From the IMG/VR virus record IMGVR_UViG_3300001282_000007, positions 35,520 to 99,519 of that record: a stretch of DNA of 64,000 nt. The stretch is one strand, 5' to 3'. The notes under the pieces were generated by a model that did not search any database, had not been told where the DNA came from, and was given only the letters and a program-made list of their open reading frames with translations. A program made the translations under genes and the position numbers. Shown piece by piece: positions 31,257 to 39,746 of the stretch (positions are counted from its first letter, which is position 1; the number at the start of each line of letters is the position of its first letter). Origin of the DNA: a virus.

Positions 31257-31296
31257 TTAAAGTCTCCTTAAGTAAGTGGGCTACTTGCCCTACTTT

Positions 31297-31304
31297 TATT
31301 TATC
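31297..31304 (-). promoter_or_regulatory. Late-like element GATAAATA upstream of the 143-aa virion gene
   Basis: 40 nt before the ATG at 31256, with AAGGAG close to the start codon. Confidence 0.5.
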
Positions 31305-31318
31305 GATCTTGATAAAAA

Positions 31319-33268
31319 TTAAGGGCTTGGTGGGTTGTTTCGAGCTTTGTTTCTGGCTGTGAAATCAAAGCGATTTACTGCTTTACCATAGCCTGCAGGG
31401 GTTGCAAACACCCATCCTTCGTTGCCGGGCACTTGTGCATCCAGCTTGGTCAACAGGTCCAGTTTCAGATCATGCAGCAATTCAAACAACACAAAGGCAG
31501 CAGCCAAGGCTTGTTCATTGCTGGTAGGGCTGCGCAGATATTGCAGAATGTTGTTGTACTTTTGCGGTGTTTGAGTCTGTTGCAGCCAGGCTAGAAATCC
31601 CGGCACAAGATCACTAAAATTGCCAGTGTATGCTGCATGGTTTGGATCCACACGTTTGTTGATGTAGTCTATTGCCAGCTTGGCCAAGTCAGTTATTTTC
31701 ATGGCACGTAGTTCAGCAGGATTAAACAAGGTGTTCATGACTGCTCGGTTTTGGCGCAACAGTGACTTGATTTGTTTGACAATGGGATCTGCTGTTTCCA
31801 CAGGCTTAGCATATATGGGTTCGATCAACAACAGGCCGGGCACAGGATTAAACTTGACTCTGCTGAGTGGCTGCTTGGCAGCGCCTGCATCTTCGTACAT
31901 GGTATGCACAGCAACACCAACTTGAGATCCTGCAATGTCCTTGCCCAGTTTGCTGGCAACTGGAATTCTGTATTCCACAGTGTTTGGTTTGAATTCCACC
32001 AGACCTGCGTTTATTTCCCAGGGCTTTTCGGGACTGTACAACAGGTCGCCCTTGACATAGCCACGAAAGTTTTCTGGAGTAGCAGCTTCCAAATATGGCC
32101 AGATACTCTGATACACTGGCAACAGTGTCTGCACTCGGGTGGCCTGATTGCCTTTGGCAGCAGCATTGGCATCACGCTGTGCCATGTGGTCAGCCACAGC
32201 ATCGGTACTGGTAAACAGGCCATCATATCCAACTGCACCGAATCCTGCATCATCTGTGAGCACAAATTCTCCGGTTTCGGGCTTGCGACCAAATACCACA
32301 GCAGGCTTTCCGTCCCATTTGACTGACCCTTGTTTGGGCTGTTTGTAAAAAGAATCAGCAATGGCCAGCGCACGGTCAACACCCGCGGTTCCTTGACGGA
32401 ACACATAGTCTTCCAGATGCTCAATACCCTTGGCTTGGCCGCCCACCGCAGTGGGCTCTTGTTCGTATATCTGATACAAGGGCTTGGCTTCGATCAATTG
32501 CTGCATGCCTTGATTTACTATTCTGTCCCGTAGTCTGGCCAAGAAGTTAACATCATTTTCTTTTACAGGCATTTCGGGTTCTTTAAGGCCTTCACGGGCT
32601 AGATATTCACGAAAGTCTTTGAGCTTGGCGTCACGGTCGGGGTCCTTTGCTAGAGCAGCATAAATTGATTCTACATTCTTTAGTGCAGCTCGGTCCTGAG
32701 TGCCGCCCAGCAATACCGCAGACACATAGTCTGGATCTTGACCGCCTCGGACCAGTTCATTTGTGGTGCGGCTGATCATGCCATTTGCGCCCACCTTGAG
32801 TCCGGCTTGTTTGGCCAAGCTGCTCAGCAGCACATTGCGATTCATGCCCTTGTAGGCTGATCCTTCAGATCCACCATAATAGAATGTGCCCCAATCCAGG
32901 TTGGGAAAGAACATAAAATCAGTCTGTACAAATCCTTTTTCGGGATCTCCGCCGATGGGAGTTCTAAGATGCACTTCGCCTGATTTACGAACCCATTCAC
33001 GAGGGTCGAGTCCTTGACTGGTGGCCCATTGTGTTAGCCCGGCTGCCACCTGTTCTTTGGTTGTTTCTCCAAGATCCACAGCTAGATCCAGGTCACCAGA
33101 TGTGGCCTTGCGGCCAGTGCTGCCCAACCAACGATCTTCAGGAAATTCAATACCTGTAACTTGTTCCACCCAGGCAATGGTAGCGGCAACGTCAGCTTGA
33201 TTGATGCGTTGTGTCAGTGGTTGGCCTTGGGGGTCTTTGAATACATTGCCGCCTTCGAAAATTTTCAT
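31319..33268 (-). CDS. Nucleotidyltransferase fused to ligase-like domain, 649 aa
   Basis: The chosen ATG at 33268 follows AGGATCAAG; an 18-codon longer reading is less likely. The N-terminal domain shows the polymerase-beta nucleotidyltransferase pattern: GS (49-50), then DLD (Asp 59 and 61) and QTDFMFF with Asp 117 as the third metal ligand. The second half starts with GIEHLEDYVF and carries SVKWDGKPAVVFG, with Lys 317 in a KxDG motif like DNA/RNA ligases; cyanophages have a related unnamed domain (DUF6267-like, from memory). C-terminal helices follow. Co-occurrence suggests nucleotide transfer to and joining of nucleic-acid ends, which is inference. Confidence 0.7.
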   Translation of the reverse strand: MKIFEGGNVFKDPQGQPLTQRINQADVAATIAWVEQVTGIEFPEDRWLGSTGRKATSGDLDLAVDLGETTKEQVAAGLTQWATSQGLDPREWVRKSGEVHLRTPIGGDPEKGFVQTDFMFFPNLDWGTFYYGGSEGSAYKGMNRNVLLSSLAKQAGLKVGANGMISRTTNELVRGGQDPDYVSAVLLGGTQDRAALKNVESIYAALAKDPDRDAKLKDFREYLAREGLKEPEMPVKENDVNFLARLRDRIVNQGMQQLIEAKPLYQIYEQEPTAVGGQAKGIEHLEDYVFRQGTAGVDRALAIADSFYKQPKQGSVKWDGKPAVVFGRKPETGEFVLTDDAGFGAVGYDGLFTSTDAVADHMAQRDANAAAKGNQATRVQTLLPVYQSIWPYLEAATPENFRGYVKGDLLYSPEKPWEINAGLVEFKPNTVEYRIPVASKLGKDIAGSQVGVAVHTMYEDAGAAKQPLSRVKFNPVPGLLLIEPIYAKPVETADPIVKQIKSLLRQNRAVMNTLFNPAELRAMKITDLAKLAIDYINKRVDPNHAAYTGNFSDLVPGFLAWLQQTQTPQKYNNILQYLRSPTSNEQALAAAFVLFELLHDLKLDLLTKLDAQVPGNEGWVFATPAGYGKAVNRFDFTARNKARNNPPSP

Positions 33269-33284
33269 CTTGATCCTGTTGAGT

Positions 33285-33533
33285 TTATGTGCTTGTTGGA
33301 GTTTTTCTAACGGTTCTAGCAAAACGTCCTGCGTCCCGGGTACGGATAGAATTCAGCAGTTTGCGTGTGAGATTTTCTGCTTGCTCGGGTGTGTATGTAG
33401 CATCAATCTGCTCCAGCAAGTTGATAGCACTGGCTATGACATTTGATGCCCGACTCTCAATCACTAGATCGCGTTCACGCTCGATATACATGGAATCTAA
33501 TTCTTCTAACAAACTACGGGTGCGTTTTTGCAT
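33285..33533 (-). CDS. Hypothetical helical protein, 82 aa
   Basis: Charged and helical throughout (LLEELDSMYIERERDLVIES; INLLEQIDATYTPEQAENLTRKLL), probably a coiled-coil dimer. No family is recognised. It follows a late-like element and precedes the fusion protein by 16 nt. Confidence 0.62.
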   Translation of the reverse strand: MQKRTRSLLEELDSMYIERERDLVIESRASNVIASAINLLEQIDATYTPEQAENLTRKLLNSIRTRDAGRFARTVRKTPTST

Positions 33534-33558
33534 GATTTTTATTGCAGACCTTTGACAT

Positions 33559-33566
33559 TATTTATC
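33559..33566 (-). promoter_or_regulatory. Late-like element GATAAATA
   Basis: 25 nt before the ATG at 33533, in the gap after the SGNH-like gene. Confidence 0.5.
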
Positions 33567-33587
33567 GGTTTTTGATTTCAACTAGAG

Positions 33588-34298
33588 TTAGTTAGACTTG
33601 AGTCGATTATTTATTTCTGCCCAGATTGATTCTCTATCCAGATCATATGGAATCCACTGTGTTTGATTGATTAGTGACTCTAATTCTTTTTGTAAATTTG
33701 GATCAATAGTAACATTGATCTGAGGAATAATTTGTTCTATTAACCAATGAAAATGTACAATCGGCGACGGTTGCACTTCTGCTTGCCTAGTTGTGCTAAA
33801 TTGATTATTTTTACTAAAAAAATTTTCTGAGTCTGTGCTTGTATGAACTATTTGGCAATTTAAATTTTCAGCTGTTTGCGATACTAGTGCATGATATACT
33901 TGTTGTCTACGATTGTGTTGGCTTTGTTGTACATAAAGGCTGTGGTAATGCTGGACCTCCTGAACTTTGCTAGCACTACTTAACCACCAGTTTTTTCCTT
34001 GCAAATCTACATTGACGTTGAAATGATACGTTGGGTCGTTGGCAATAATCTCTTGCCAGGAGTCATCTTCGATTATCTTATCAAATCTGTCAGCGGTCGG
34101 CCACTGAAAGATTACTATGCTATCATGCATCTGATCTAATAGATCAACAAATCCTGAGACTAAAAATTCAGTACCTGCTCCAATTCCTGCGGTATTGATT
34201 ACTTGATGTTCGGGCACCAGCGTTTGTAAAATCTGAGGCCACTCTGGCCATATATGCCCGGTTGCAAATCCGTCACCAAAACAAAAGATTTTCTTCAT
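33588..34298 (-). CDS. SGNH-hydrolase-like protein, 236 aa
   Basis: The N-terminus MKKIFCFGDGFATG resembles block I of SGNH/GDSL hydrolases (GDS), with Gly replacing the usual Ser, so the nucleophile may be missing. A GIGAGTEF stretch could be block II. The C-terminal His is uncertain. Base composition is AT-rich relative to the neighbours. The paralogous gene at 37500 keeps GDSW. A substrate-binding rather than catalytic role is possible. Confidence 0.52.
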   Translation of the reverse strand: MKKIFCFGDGFATGHIWPEWPQILQTLVPEHQVINTAGIGAGTEFLVSGFVDLLDQMHDSIVIFQWPTADRFDKIIEDDSWQEIIANDPTYHFNVNVDLQGKNWWLSSASKVQEVQHYHSLYVQQSQHNRRQQVYHALVSQTAENLNCQIVHTSTDSENFFSKNNQFSTTRQAEVQPSPIVHFHWLIEQIIPQINVTIDPNLQKELESLINQTQWIPYDLDRESIWAEINNRLKSN

Positions 34299-34299
34299 A

Positions 34300-35106
34300 T
34301 CAAAATCTTTGATCAAAAGTTTTTAAGTGTTGATCCACAATGTTCCATATCTGACAGGTGGATGTAGGATAATTATTATTATCAAACAACTCTCCATCAA
34401 ATATTCCAATGGACTTTGACAACAAACTATTGATTAATGCCTGAGATATTTCATTACTAAAAAATTCAATATTGTTTCCTGCAATTGCGGCATGTGCCAA
34501 GTGTTTGCATTCTTTGTAATATTGCCATCCTTGGTTTCTAGTTAAAAATTCTTCCAATAAATCACTTAGCTCCCGGTCGGGTACGAATGTTATTTCTAAA
34601 AAATTGGCCAGGCGATACAGTTCATTATAAAATTCCACTAGATCAAACAAACTTTCCATGTTAAATTCAAAAACTACTGCGTCGGGCCAGCGCCAATTAT
34701 CTGGCAAAGAATATCCATCAACAGTTGAATTAAATTTAGCATACCACTCATTTCTAAGTTTTACAGGACTATGTCTCACTGATTCTGGGGTTAGTTTTAT
34801 TTTTTTTTCTAAAGGTATATCGCCGGCTCGGCTCATGACATTGATTTGATATATCCAGTTGGCCCAGTCCTGACTAATGTTGATTCTAACTACCTTGGTT
34901 GGAGTATTTTGTGATATATCAAACTCAGTATAATGTGCAGCTTCTACTATCCTGTGCGCCATGTAATTTTTGTCATTGCGAATTTGATGGCAAGATCCGT
35001 GCTCAGTAAAAATATTATGTACCCTTGGACCCTTGTGTAGCCAGGTGTTTATCACGTATTCTAAAAAATGTCCATGGCTTCCAGAAAAAAAATCTAGGTA
35101 TATCAT
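34300..35106 (-). CDS. P-loop-like protein, 268 aa (possible sulfotransferase-like)
   Basis: The start IYLDFFSGSHGHFLEYVIN contains GSHGHF, like the 5'-phosphosulfate loop of sulfotransferases, and a conserved-looking RINISQDWANW segment comes near 74-84. The rest is AT-rich in codon use. It overlaps the helicase gene by 4 nt. The family call is tentative; no substrate is indicated. Confidence 0.5.
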   Translation of the reverse strand: MIYLDFFSGSHGHFLEYVINTWLHKGPRVHNIFTEHGSCHQIRNDKNYMAHRIVEAAHYTEFDISQNTPTKVVRINISQDWANWIYQINVMSRAGDIPLEKKIKLTPESVRHSPVKLRNEWYAKFNSTVDGYSLPDNWRWPDAVVFEFNMESLFDLVEFYNELYRLANFLEITFVPDRELSDLLEEFLTRNQGWQYYKECKHLAHAAIAGNNIEFFSNEISQALINSLLSKSIGIFDGELFDNNNYPTSTCQIWNIVDQHLKTFDQRF

Positions 35107-36539
35107 GCAGCTTTGATTTGCCCCAGCAACTGCTTGAGTTTGTTGCTTTGTACATCTGCTGTGACTCGACCACTCAAAGGATCATGACCGTCTCGTGGTC
35201 TGGGCTTTTCCCAGGGCTGCGAACTACTGCCGCTGTCAGCAGGCGCGACTTGACTGCGGGCCTTAATTGAGTCCATGATTGAACTTTGTGGTTTGTTATG
35301 ACCGTTTTCGTCCCCACCTTCATCAGTAATGCGCATGGTTTCAATGTTGTACTCCAAATCAATTTTTTGACCAACGCCGGTCGAGCTTCGAGATTTCATA
35401 CACTGTATCTGATACTTGCCACGCTCTTTCATGGAGCGACTGGTAAAGATACCAAACACATTGTCTGCTGTGTTGATTTTACTGATACCACCTGAAATGT
35501 GGCTGTGATCAAATTCCATTTCTTCCACTGCTGATCTGTTCAACTGACTTGCTGTTACCAACAACACGCCCAGTTCCTTAGCCAGGTTACGCAGCTCTTC
35601 CGATACATACTTGTCTTTCACAAACAAGTCATTGGGACTAACTTTAGCACTCACAGGCATGACCAAGTCAAGATAATCCACCATCACAAAGTCCACTTTG
35701 ATGCCTGTTTGTATCTGTACTTCTTTTAGATATGCACGGATATCATTCACATTGCTCTGTGCCGGCAAGCCTTTCACACGATACTGTCCGGATTTCTTGG
35801 CCACCATCTTGACCTTGAGTTCTGTTGAGTCAATGTCACGGCGTATTTCTTTGGTGCTCATGTTTGTGAGCATGGCGTCTGTTCTCAAACTTGTGAGTTC
35901 TTCTGATAGTTCCAGTGTGATATACACGCCACTCATGCCCTGCTGCAACCAGTTCAGGGCAATGTTCATCATGACTAAGGATTTACCCGAGCCCGAACCA
36001 CCTGCAAAGATGTTGAGTTCACCACGACTGAATCCACCATACAGCAGTCGATCCATTTGCGGCCAACCTGTGCTAACTTGTCCACCTGAATTGAAATACT
36101 TGTTGATCCTGGCTGCTGGATCTGCAAAGTAATCTGTACCCATGTCCTTGGTCAGGGAAATCTGCACAGCATCCTTGATCAGTTTTTCCACAGGATCATA
36201 GTCGCCTTTTTCCAGCAAGTCTGCTGCTTTTAGAATGGCACGTTCTAGTTCCTGGCGTCGTGTAAATGCTTCAAACTCAGTCATGAACCAGTCATAGTGA
36301 CCTTCGTTCAAGTCTGGCACTGCATTCAACTTGATGCCTGTGGCCGCAGCGATCTGTGCTCGATCTGGCAGAGTCTTGAACTGTTCTGAATGCTCCTTGA
36401 TAAACGCCGCAGCGGTTCTTAGATTGCGATCAAAATTTTCTGGATTGTAGATGTTCTGCACCCGAACGTAGCTGGCGGCGTCCTCCAGCATCATTTCTAG
36501 GAATAGTTTCTGAACATCAGTGCTGTAGTCTTTTAACAA
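35103..36539 (-). CDS. Replicative DNA helicase, DnaB/T4 gp41-like
   Basis: The hexameric 5'-3' helicase of the phage replisome. The RecA-like core has Walker A GGSGSGKS (about residue 184 from the chosen start), a FVMVDYLDL Walker B, TASQLNRS (motif H3-like) and a GGISKINTAD loop. The N-terminal helical domain is intact. The start is not certain: TTG at 36539 with CGAAAG upstream is chosen, while TTG at 36590 overlaps the primase by 74 nt and ATG at 36494 cuts the first helix. Primase and helicase genes lie side by side as in T4-like phages. Confidence 0.9.
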   Translation of the reverse strand: MLKDYSTDVQKLFLEMMLEDAASYVRVQNIYNPENFDRNLRTAAAFIKEHSEQFKTLPDRAQIAAATGIKLNAVPDLNEGHYDWFMTEFEAFTRRQELERAILKAADLLEKGDYDPVEKLIKDAVQISLTKDMGTDYFADPAARINKYFNSGGQVSTGWPQMDRLLYGGFSRGELNIFAGGSGSGKSLVMMNIALNWLQQGMSGVYITLELSEELTSLRTDAMLTNMSTKEIRRDIDSTELKVKMVAKKSGQYRVKGLPAQSNVNDIRAYLKEVQIQTGIKVDFVMVDYLDLVMPVSAKVSPNDLFVKDKYVSEELRNLAKELGVLLVTASQLNRSAVEEMEFDHSHISGGISKINTADNVFGIFTSRSMKERGKYQIQCMKSRSSTGVGQKIDLEYNIETMRITDEGGDENGHNKPQSSIMDSIKARSQVAPADSGSSSQPWEKPRPRDGHDPLSGRVTADVQSNKLKQLLGQIKAA

Positions 36540-37497
36540 GTTGTTTCTTTCGTAATTCAATTTTGATCTTGGATGTTTCTCTAGCGTCAATTATAGTTAG
36601 CAATGTGCCCAGGCGCCCATACAGTTTGACAGCATCATTCACATCCTTGACTTCCCGGGGCCATGCGGGCATGCTCACAGCCCAGCCCAGTTCCACAGCA
36701 CGATCCACCAGTTCCATACCTGCTAGATCTTGATCGGGTACCACTGTGATTTCTCGACCAAGATTGCGAATCAATCTAGCTTGAGCATCACTTATGGTGT
36801 TGTGCATCAAGGCAACACCGCCAATGCTAAGTGCATCAAAGATACCTTCAGTCACAATCACCTGAGTCCAGTCAGGACGCAACAGGTCTGTGCCAAACAC
36901 ATAGCCTGGCTGCATGTCATTGATGTAGCGTGGATTACGATCATCCAGAAATCTAACAGTGTGTCCCACAATGCTGTTGTGATGTGTGAATGGTATGATC
37001 ACTTGATCACGGGCGGGCCAGGCTTCTGGATTTGTTTGTGTCATCACAGGATAATCATCTGGCACACATCTTGATCTCACATAGTCGCGATGCAGTCCTG
37101 TGCTACCAATCAGTTCAGCGAATGGCGGCAGGTCTCGTTCTTCAAACTTGATATCTGCTAGAATATCCACGGTGCGTTGTCTATCATCTAGAATGCCGTG
37201 TATGCTCCGGTGCCGCAGACTTTCAAGATTCAACATTTCTATTTCACGTTCGGGCACACCCATCCAGCTCAAGAGCCTGCGGGCCTTGAAACTTACAGTA
37301 CGGCCAAGGATAAAGCTAGCGGTGTAGTTGCAGTTGAAGCAGTGATAACTCCAGCCCTGTTCAGATGTTTTGATTCCGCCGCGGCTTCTGCGATCTGGTG
37401 TGTCGCCGTTGTGTTCACAACACACAGCATTAAAACTGATCCACCCCGATGCACTAGATTTTCGTTTGGCGGGTAAGTATCCAAGAATGTCGAGCAT
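36517..37497 (-). CDS. DNA primase, DnaG/T4 gp61-like
   Basis: The 326-aa protein has an N-terminal zinc ribbon with CCEH (near 26-29) and CFNC (53-56), an RNA-polymerase-type middle, and a TOPRIM domain with the Glu in VIVTEGIFDALS (near 210) and the DxD-type PDQDLAG (near 248). It makes RNA primers for the lagging strand with the adjacent helicase. The Toprim is complete. Confidence 0.9.
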   Translation of the reverse strand: MLDILGYLPAKRKSSASGWISFNAVCCEHNGDTPDRRSRGGIKTSEQGWSYHCFNCNYTASFILGRTVSFKARRLLSWMGVPEREIEMLNLESLRHRSIHGILDDRQRTVDILADIKFEERDLPPFAELIGSTGLHRDYVRSRCVPDDYPVMTQTNPEAWPARDQVIIPFTHHNSIVGHTVRFLDDRNPRYINDMQPGYVFGTDLLRPDWTQVIVTEGIFDALSIGGVALMHNTISDAQARLIRNLGREITVVPDQDLAGMELVDRAVELGWAVSMPAWPREVKDVNDAVKLYGRLGTLLTIIDARETSKIKIELRKKQLVKRLQH

Positions 37498-37499
37498 TC

Positions 37500-38231
37500 T
37501 TACATTGTAACATCATCTATGGTAGAAATCAACTTTTCTGCAATCATTTTATGCCCTATTTCGTTGGGATGACCTCCGGGCATGACCAGTTCTCGTTGTT
37601 GATTGTCGGGATGGTTACGAAACCACATGGTAGTAGAGAAGCCGGGCCATATCTGGGTGGGCAGATCCAGTTTGACATCTTCAGGCATGATCTGGAACTG
37701 CATCATTTGAAGATTGCGTCTAGCAGCAATACCATCAAAGCTCAGCAGGGTTTGCTGATAATTTAGTTTTGCTAGTTTTGAACAGTTGGTCAGCACCAGC
37801 TGTTGTTTGACCATGTTTCTAAATTCCTGCGGAACCACACTGCTGCCGTATTCCACCCAGGTTGAGTGTATGAATCGATTCCAAGGAGGATCGTTGGCAT
37901 AGCTCACATGATTGGGATTGTAAAAGCTCAGACGATCTGAGTCTGTGTGTCCAATCAAGATCAGGCACTGTTCTGGCTCGGGCTCGTGATCCAACCACCA
38001 TAAAAATGTCCACATGGAACTTTGCATGCTGCCTCCGGCAATTCCAAAGTTTTCCATGGGCACACCGTAGTGTTGTGCTGTCAGCCCCAGAAAGTTGTGA
38101 CTTTCACGATAGGCGTTGTTTTGATGCCAGCATGTGTGTGCATCTGAATGTTGTCGTTGTAGTTCTGGATCCAGTAGTTCATCGCCGAACATCCAGGAAT
38201 CACCAAACCCTACAATTTTTTTAAATTTCAT
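37500..38231 (-). CDS. SGNH/GDSL-like hydrolase, 243 aa
   Basis: Block I is VGFGDSWMFG (8-17) with the Ser nucleophile, block II a GIAGGSM (near 63-69), block III GHTDSDR (near 94-100, with Asp), and block V HPNEIGHKMI near the C-terminus with the catalytic His. These enzymes deacylate lipids or sugars; phage copies may de-O-acetylate glycans. It overlaps the baseplate-like gene by 4 nt and precedes the primase by 2 nt. Confidence 0.7.
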   Translation of the reverse strand: MKFKKIVGFGDSWMFGDELLDPELQRQHSDAHTCWHQNNAYRESHNFLGLTAQHYGVPMENFGIAGGSMQSSMWTFLWWLDHEPEPEQCLILIGHTDSDRLSFYNPNHVSYANDPPWNRFIHSTWVEYGSSVVPQEFRNMVKQQLVLTNCSKLAKLNYQQTLLSFDGIAARRNLQMMQFQIMPEDVKLDLPTQIWPGFSTTMWFRNHPDNQQRELVMPGGHPNEIGHKMIAEKLISTIDDVTM

Positions 38232-39307
38232 CTAACTAGTATACTTGTCACGGCTCCGGTATTGATGCTTATTGCAGCCACTTGATTGGTAGCTGGGTTG
38301 GTCACATATCCTGTTCCGCCGTTTATAACATTTATGGCAGATACTGAGGTGCCAGCAATTACTGCTTCAGCAACAGCGCCCGCACCAAGTCCAATGATGT
38401 TGACTCTGGGTGGGGCCAGATATCCGTAACCACCTTGATTCACAGTGATAGAAGTGATCACTCCATTTGCTCCATTTGCTGTGGCTGTGGCCAATTGAAT
38501 TTGTGCTGTGCCCGGATAGGAGTCAAGACTTAGACGTAGCAAAGGATGATATCCTGGCACTGTGATGGGTTCTGTTCCGGTGCGATTATAGTATTGATAG
38601 ATGTCCGAAACATCTGCCCAGATTGATTCATAAGTTTGTGCTGCCTGTGCCTTGATGTTGCCAGTGAAATGATCCATTTCCAACTGGAATGTGGTCAGGC
38701 TTGCACCTGTGGTTGACACAAAACTCGAGTATCTCTGAGGATTTGCATTGGTATTGCCCGGTGGCGGGTTGAGTGCCCAGTCAGGATAGTTGCCCTGCAA
38801 CACAGGATTTATATATACCTCTGGACCATAAATGGTAGGAATGCTTAGTAGGCCGCTGGGCACAAACTGTGGCTGCACAGAATCCACAATGTCCACATCA
38901 GCACGGGCCAGAGCCTGTGCATCCACAAACACTGCTTCAACTAGGTCGCCGCTGGCACGTTCAATTGCATAGCTCGACGGTTCTGCAGGAAACTCTGTGG
39001 TTTCAGCAGCACTGAGTGTTACCTTGGCACGACCAAATTGAGCATTGATTATGACCATTTCTTTTTCAATCAGCTGTTGATTGCCAGCCAAATTGATCAG
39101 TCTAAACTTCAGTGCCGACCCTGTGATATTCACAGGTTTTTGATCTTGGTTCACAAACTCAAACAAGATCACATTGTCAACACCTTTGTTGACAGTTAAT
39201 TTTTTTGCATACACAGGATCCCACCTCCGGTCAAAATAAGCGCCGCTGGTATCTACTAATAAAATTCGCTGAACTTGCTGATAAAGATAAACAGGGGTTG
39301 AATACAT
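38228..39307 (-). CDS. Virion structural protein, baseplate-upper-protein-like, 359 aa
   Basis: The ATG at 39307 has GGAG 6 nt upstream. The N-terminal part (about 40-125: a DNVILFEFVNQDQKPVNITG strand set) resembles the BppU-like N-terminal domain of tail proteins. The C-terminal half has two copies of an ITVNQGGYGYLAPPRV-type Gly/Tyr/Pro repeat (near 290-345), typical of phage tail and fibre proteins. GGTAAATA serves as late-type promoter. Confidence 0.7.
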   Translation of the reverse strand: MYSTPVYLYQQVQRILLVDTSGAYFDRRWDPVYAKKLTVNKGVDNVILFEFVNQDQKPVNITGSALKFRLINLAGNQQLIEKEMVIINAQFGRAKVTLSAAETTEFPAEPSSYAIERASGDLVEAVFVDAQALARADVDIVDSVQPQFVPSGLLSIPTIYGPEVYINPVLQGNYPDWALNPPPGNTNANPQRYSSFVSTTGASLTTFQLEMDHFTGNIKAQAAQTYESIWADVSDIYQYYNRTGTEPITVPGYHPLLRLSLDSYPGTAQIQLATATANGANGVITSITVNQGGYGYLAPPRVNIIGLGAGAVAEAVIAGTSVSAINVINGGTGYVTNPATNQVAAISINTGAVTSILVR

Positions 39308-39323
39308 AGGACGCTCCAAACAA

Positions 39324-39331
39324 TATTTACC
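39324..39331 (-). promoter_or_regulatory. Late-like element GGTAAATA
   Basis: 17 nt before the ATG at 39307, with GGAG between. It is arranged back-to-back with the plus-strand element at 39345. Confidence 0.5.
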
Positions 39332-39344
39332 TAAGGAGCCTTGG

Positions 39345-39352
39345 TATAAATA
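39345..39352 (+). promoter_or_regulatory. Perfect T4-type late promoter element TATAAATA
   Basis: An exact match to the T4 late consensus, 16 nt before the plus-strand ATG at 39369. It is the only full TATAAATA noted in the intergenic regions of the window. Confidence 0.6.
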
Positions 39353-39368
39353 TCCAAACTAATACTAT

Positions 39369-39746
39369 ATGGGCAAAGACTTATTTCAAAAACTAGCTGA
39401 CAAATATCCGTTTATTACCTTGTGCGTTTACGCCAGCAATGAATATGTGGGGATTGTGCAAAACAGAGATGATGTTATCACAACCATCTATGACTTTGGA
39501 ACTGTCAAAGATTCAGAACAAAAACGACGTTATCTTGATCTGGCCAACACCTGGTGGTGGGAAAGCAACAGAAGTATTCCGATCAACATATTCCTGCGTG
39601 GAGAATGGGATGAATTTCGTCTGTGCCTTCGCACATTTGTCAACAAAGATCTGGAAATCTTGCACGGTCCTGTGTGCAGCCTAAATGACATTGCCCGTAG
39701 AAAAGGCAAGAGAAAATCTATTACTCTTGTGAGACGCCTAGACTAA
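39369..39746 (+). CDS. Hypothetical protein, 125 aa
   Basis: A small alpha/beta protein; N-terminal LFQKLADKYPFITLCVYASNEYVGIVQN and a C-terminal basic tail (ARRKGKRKSITLVRRL). Similar proteins with a 'YASNEYVGI' strand are common in T4-like phages; the function is unknown. It is one of the few plus-strand genes here and overlaps the convergent mini-DnaE gene by 9 nt. Confidence 0.68.
   Translation: MGKDLFQKLADKYPFITLCVYASNEYVGIVQNRDDVITTIYDFGTVKDSEQKRRYLDLANTWWWESNRSIPINIFLRGEWDEFRLCLRTFVNKDLEILHGPVCSLNDIARRKGKRKSITLVRRLD

Noticed and set aside
36540-36590. TTG start of the helicase at 36590
   Set aside because: It would overlap the primase by 74 nt; a TTG at 36539 with a better ribosome site is preferred.
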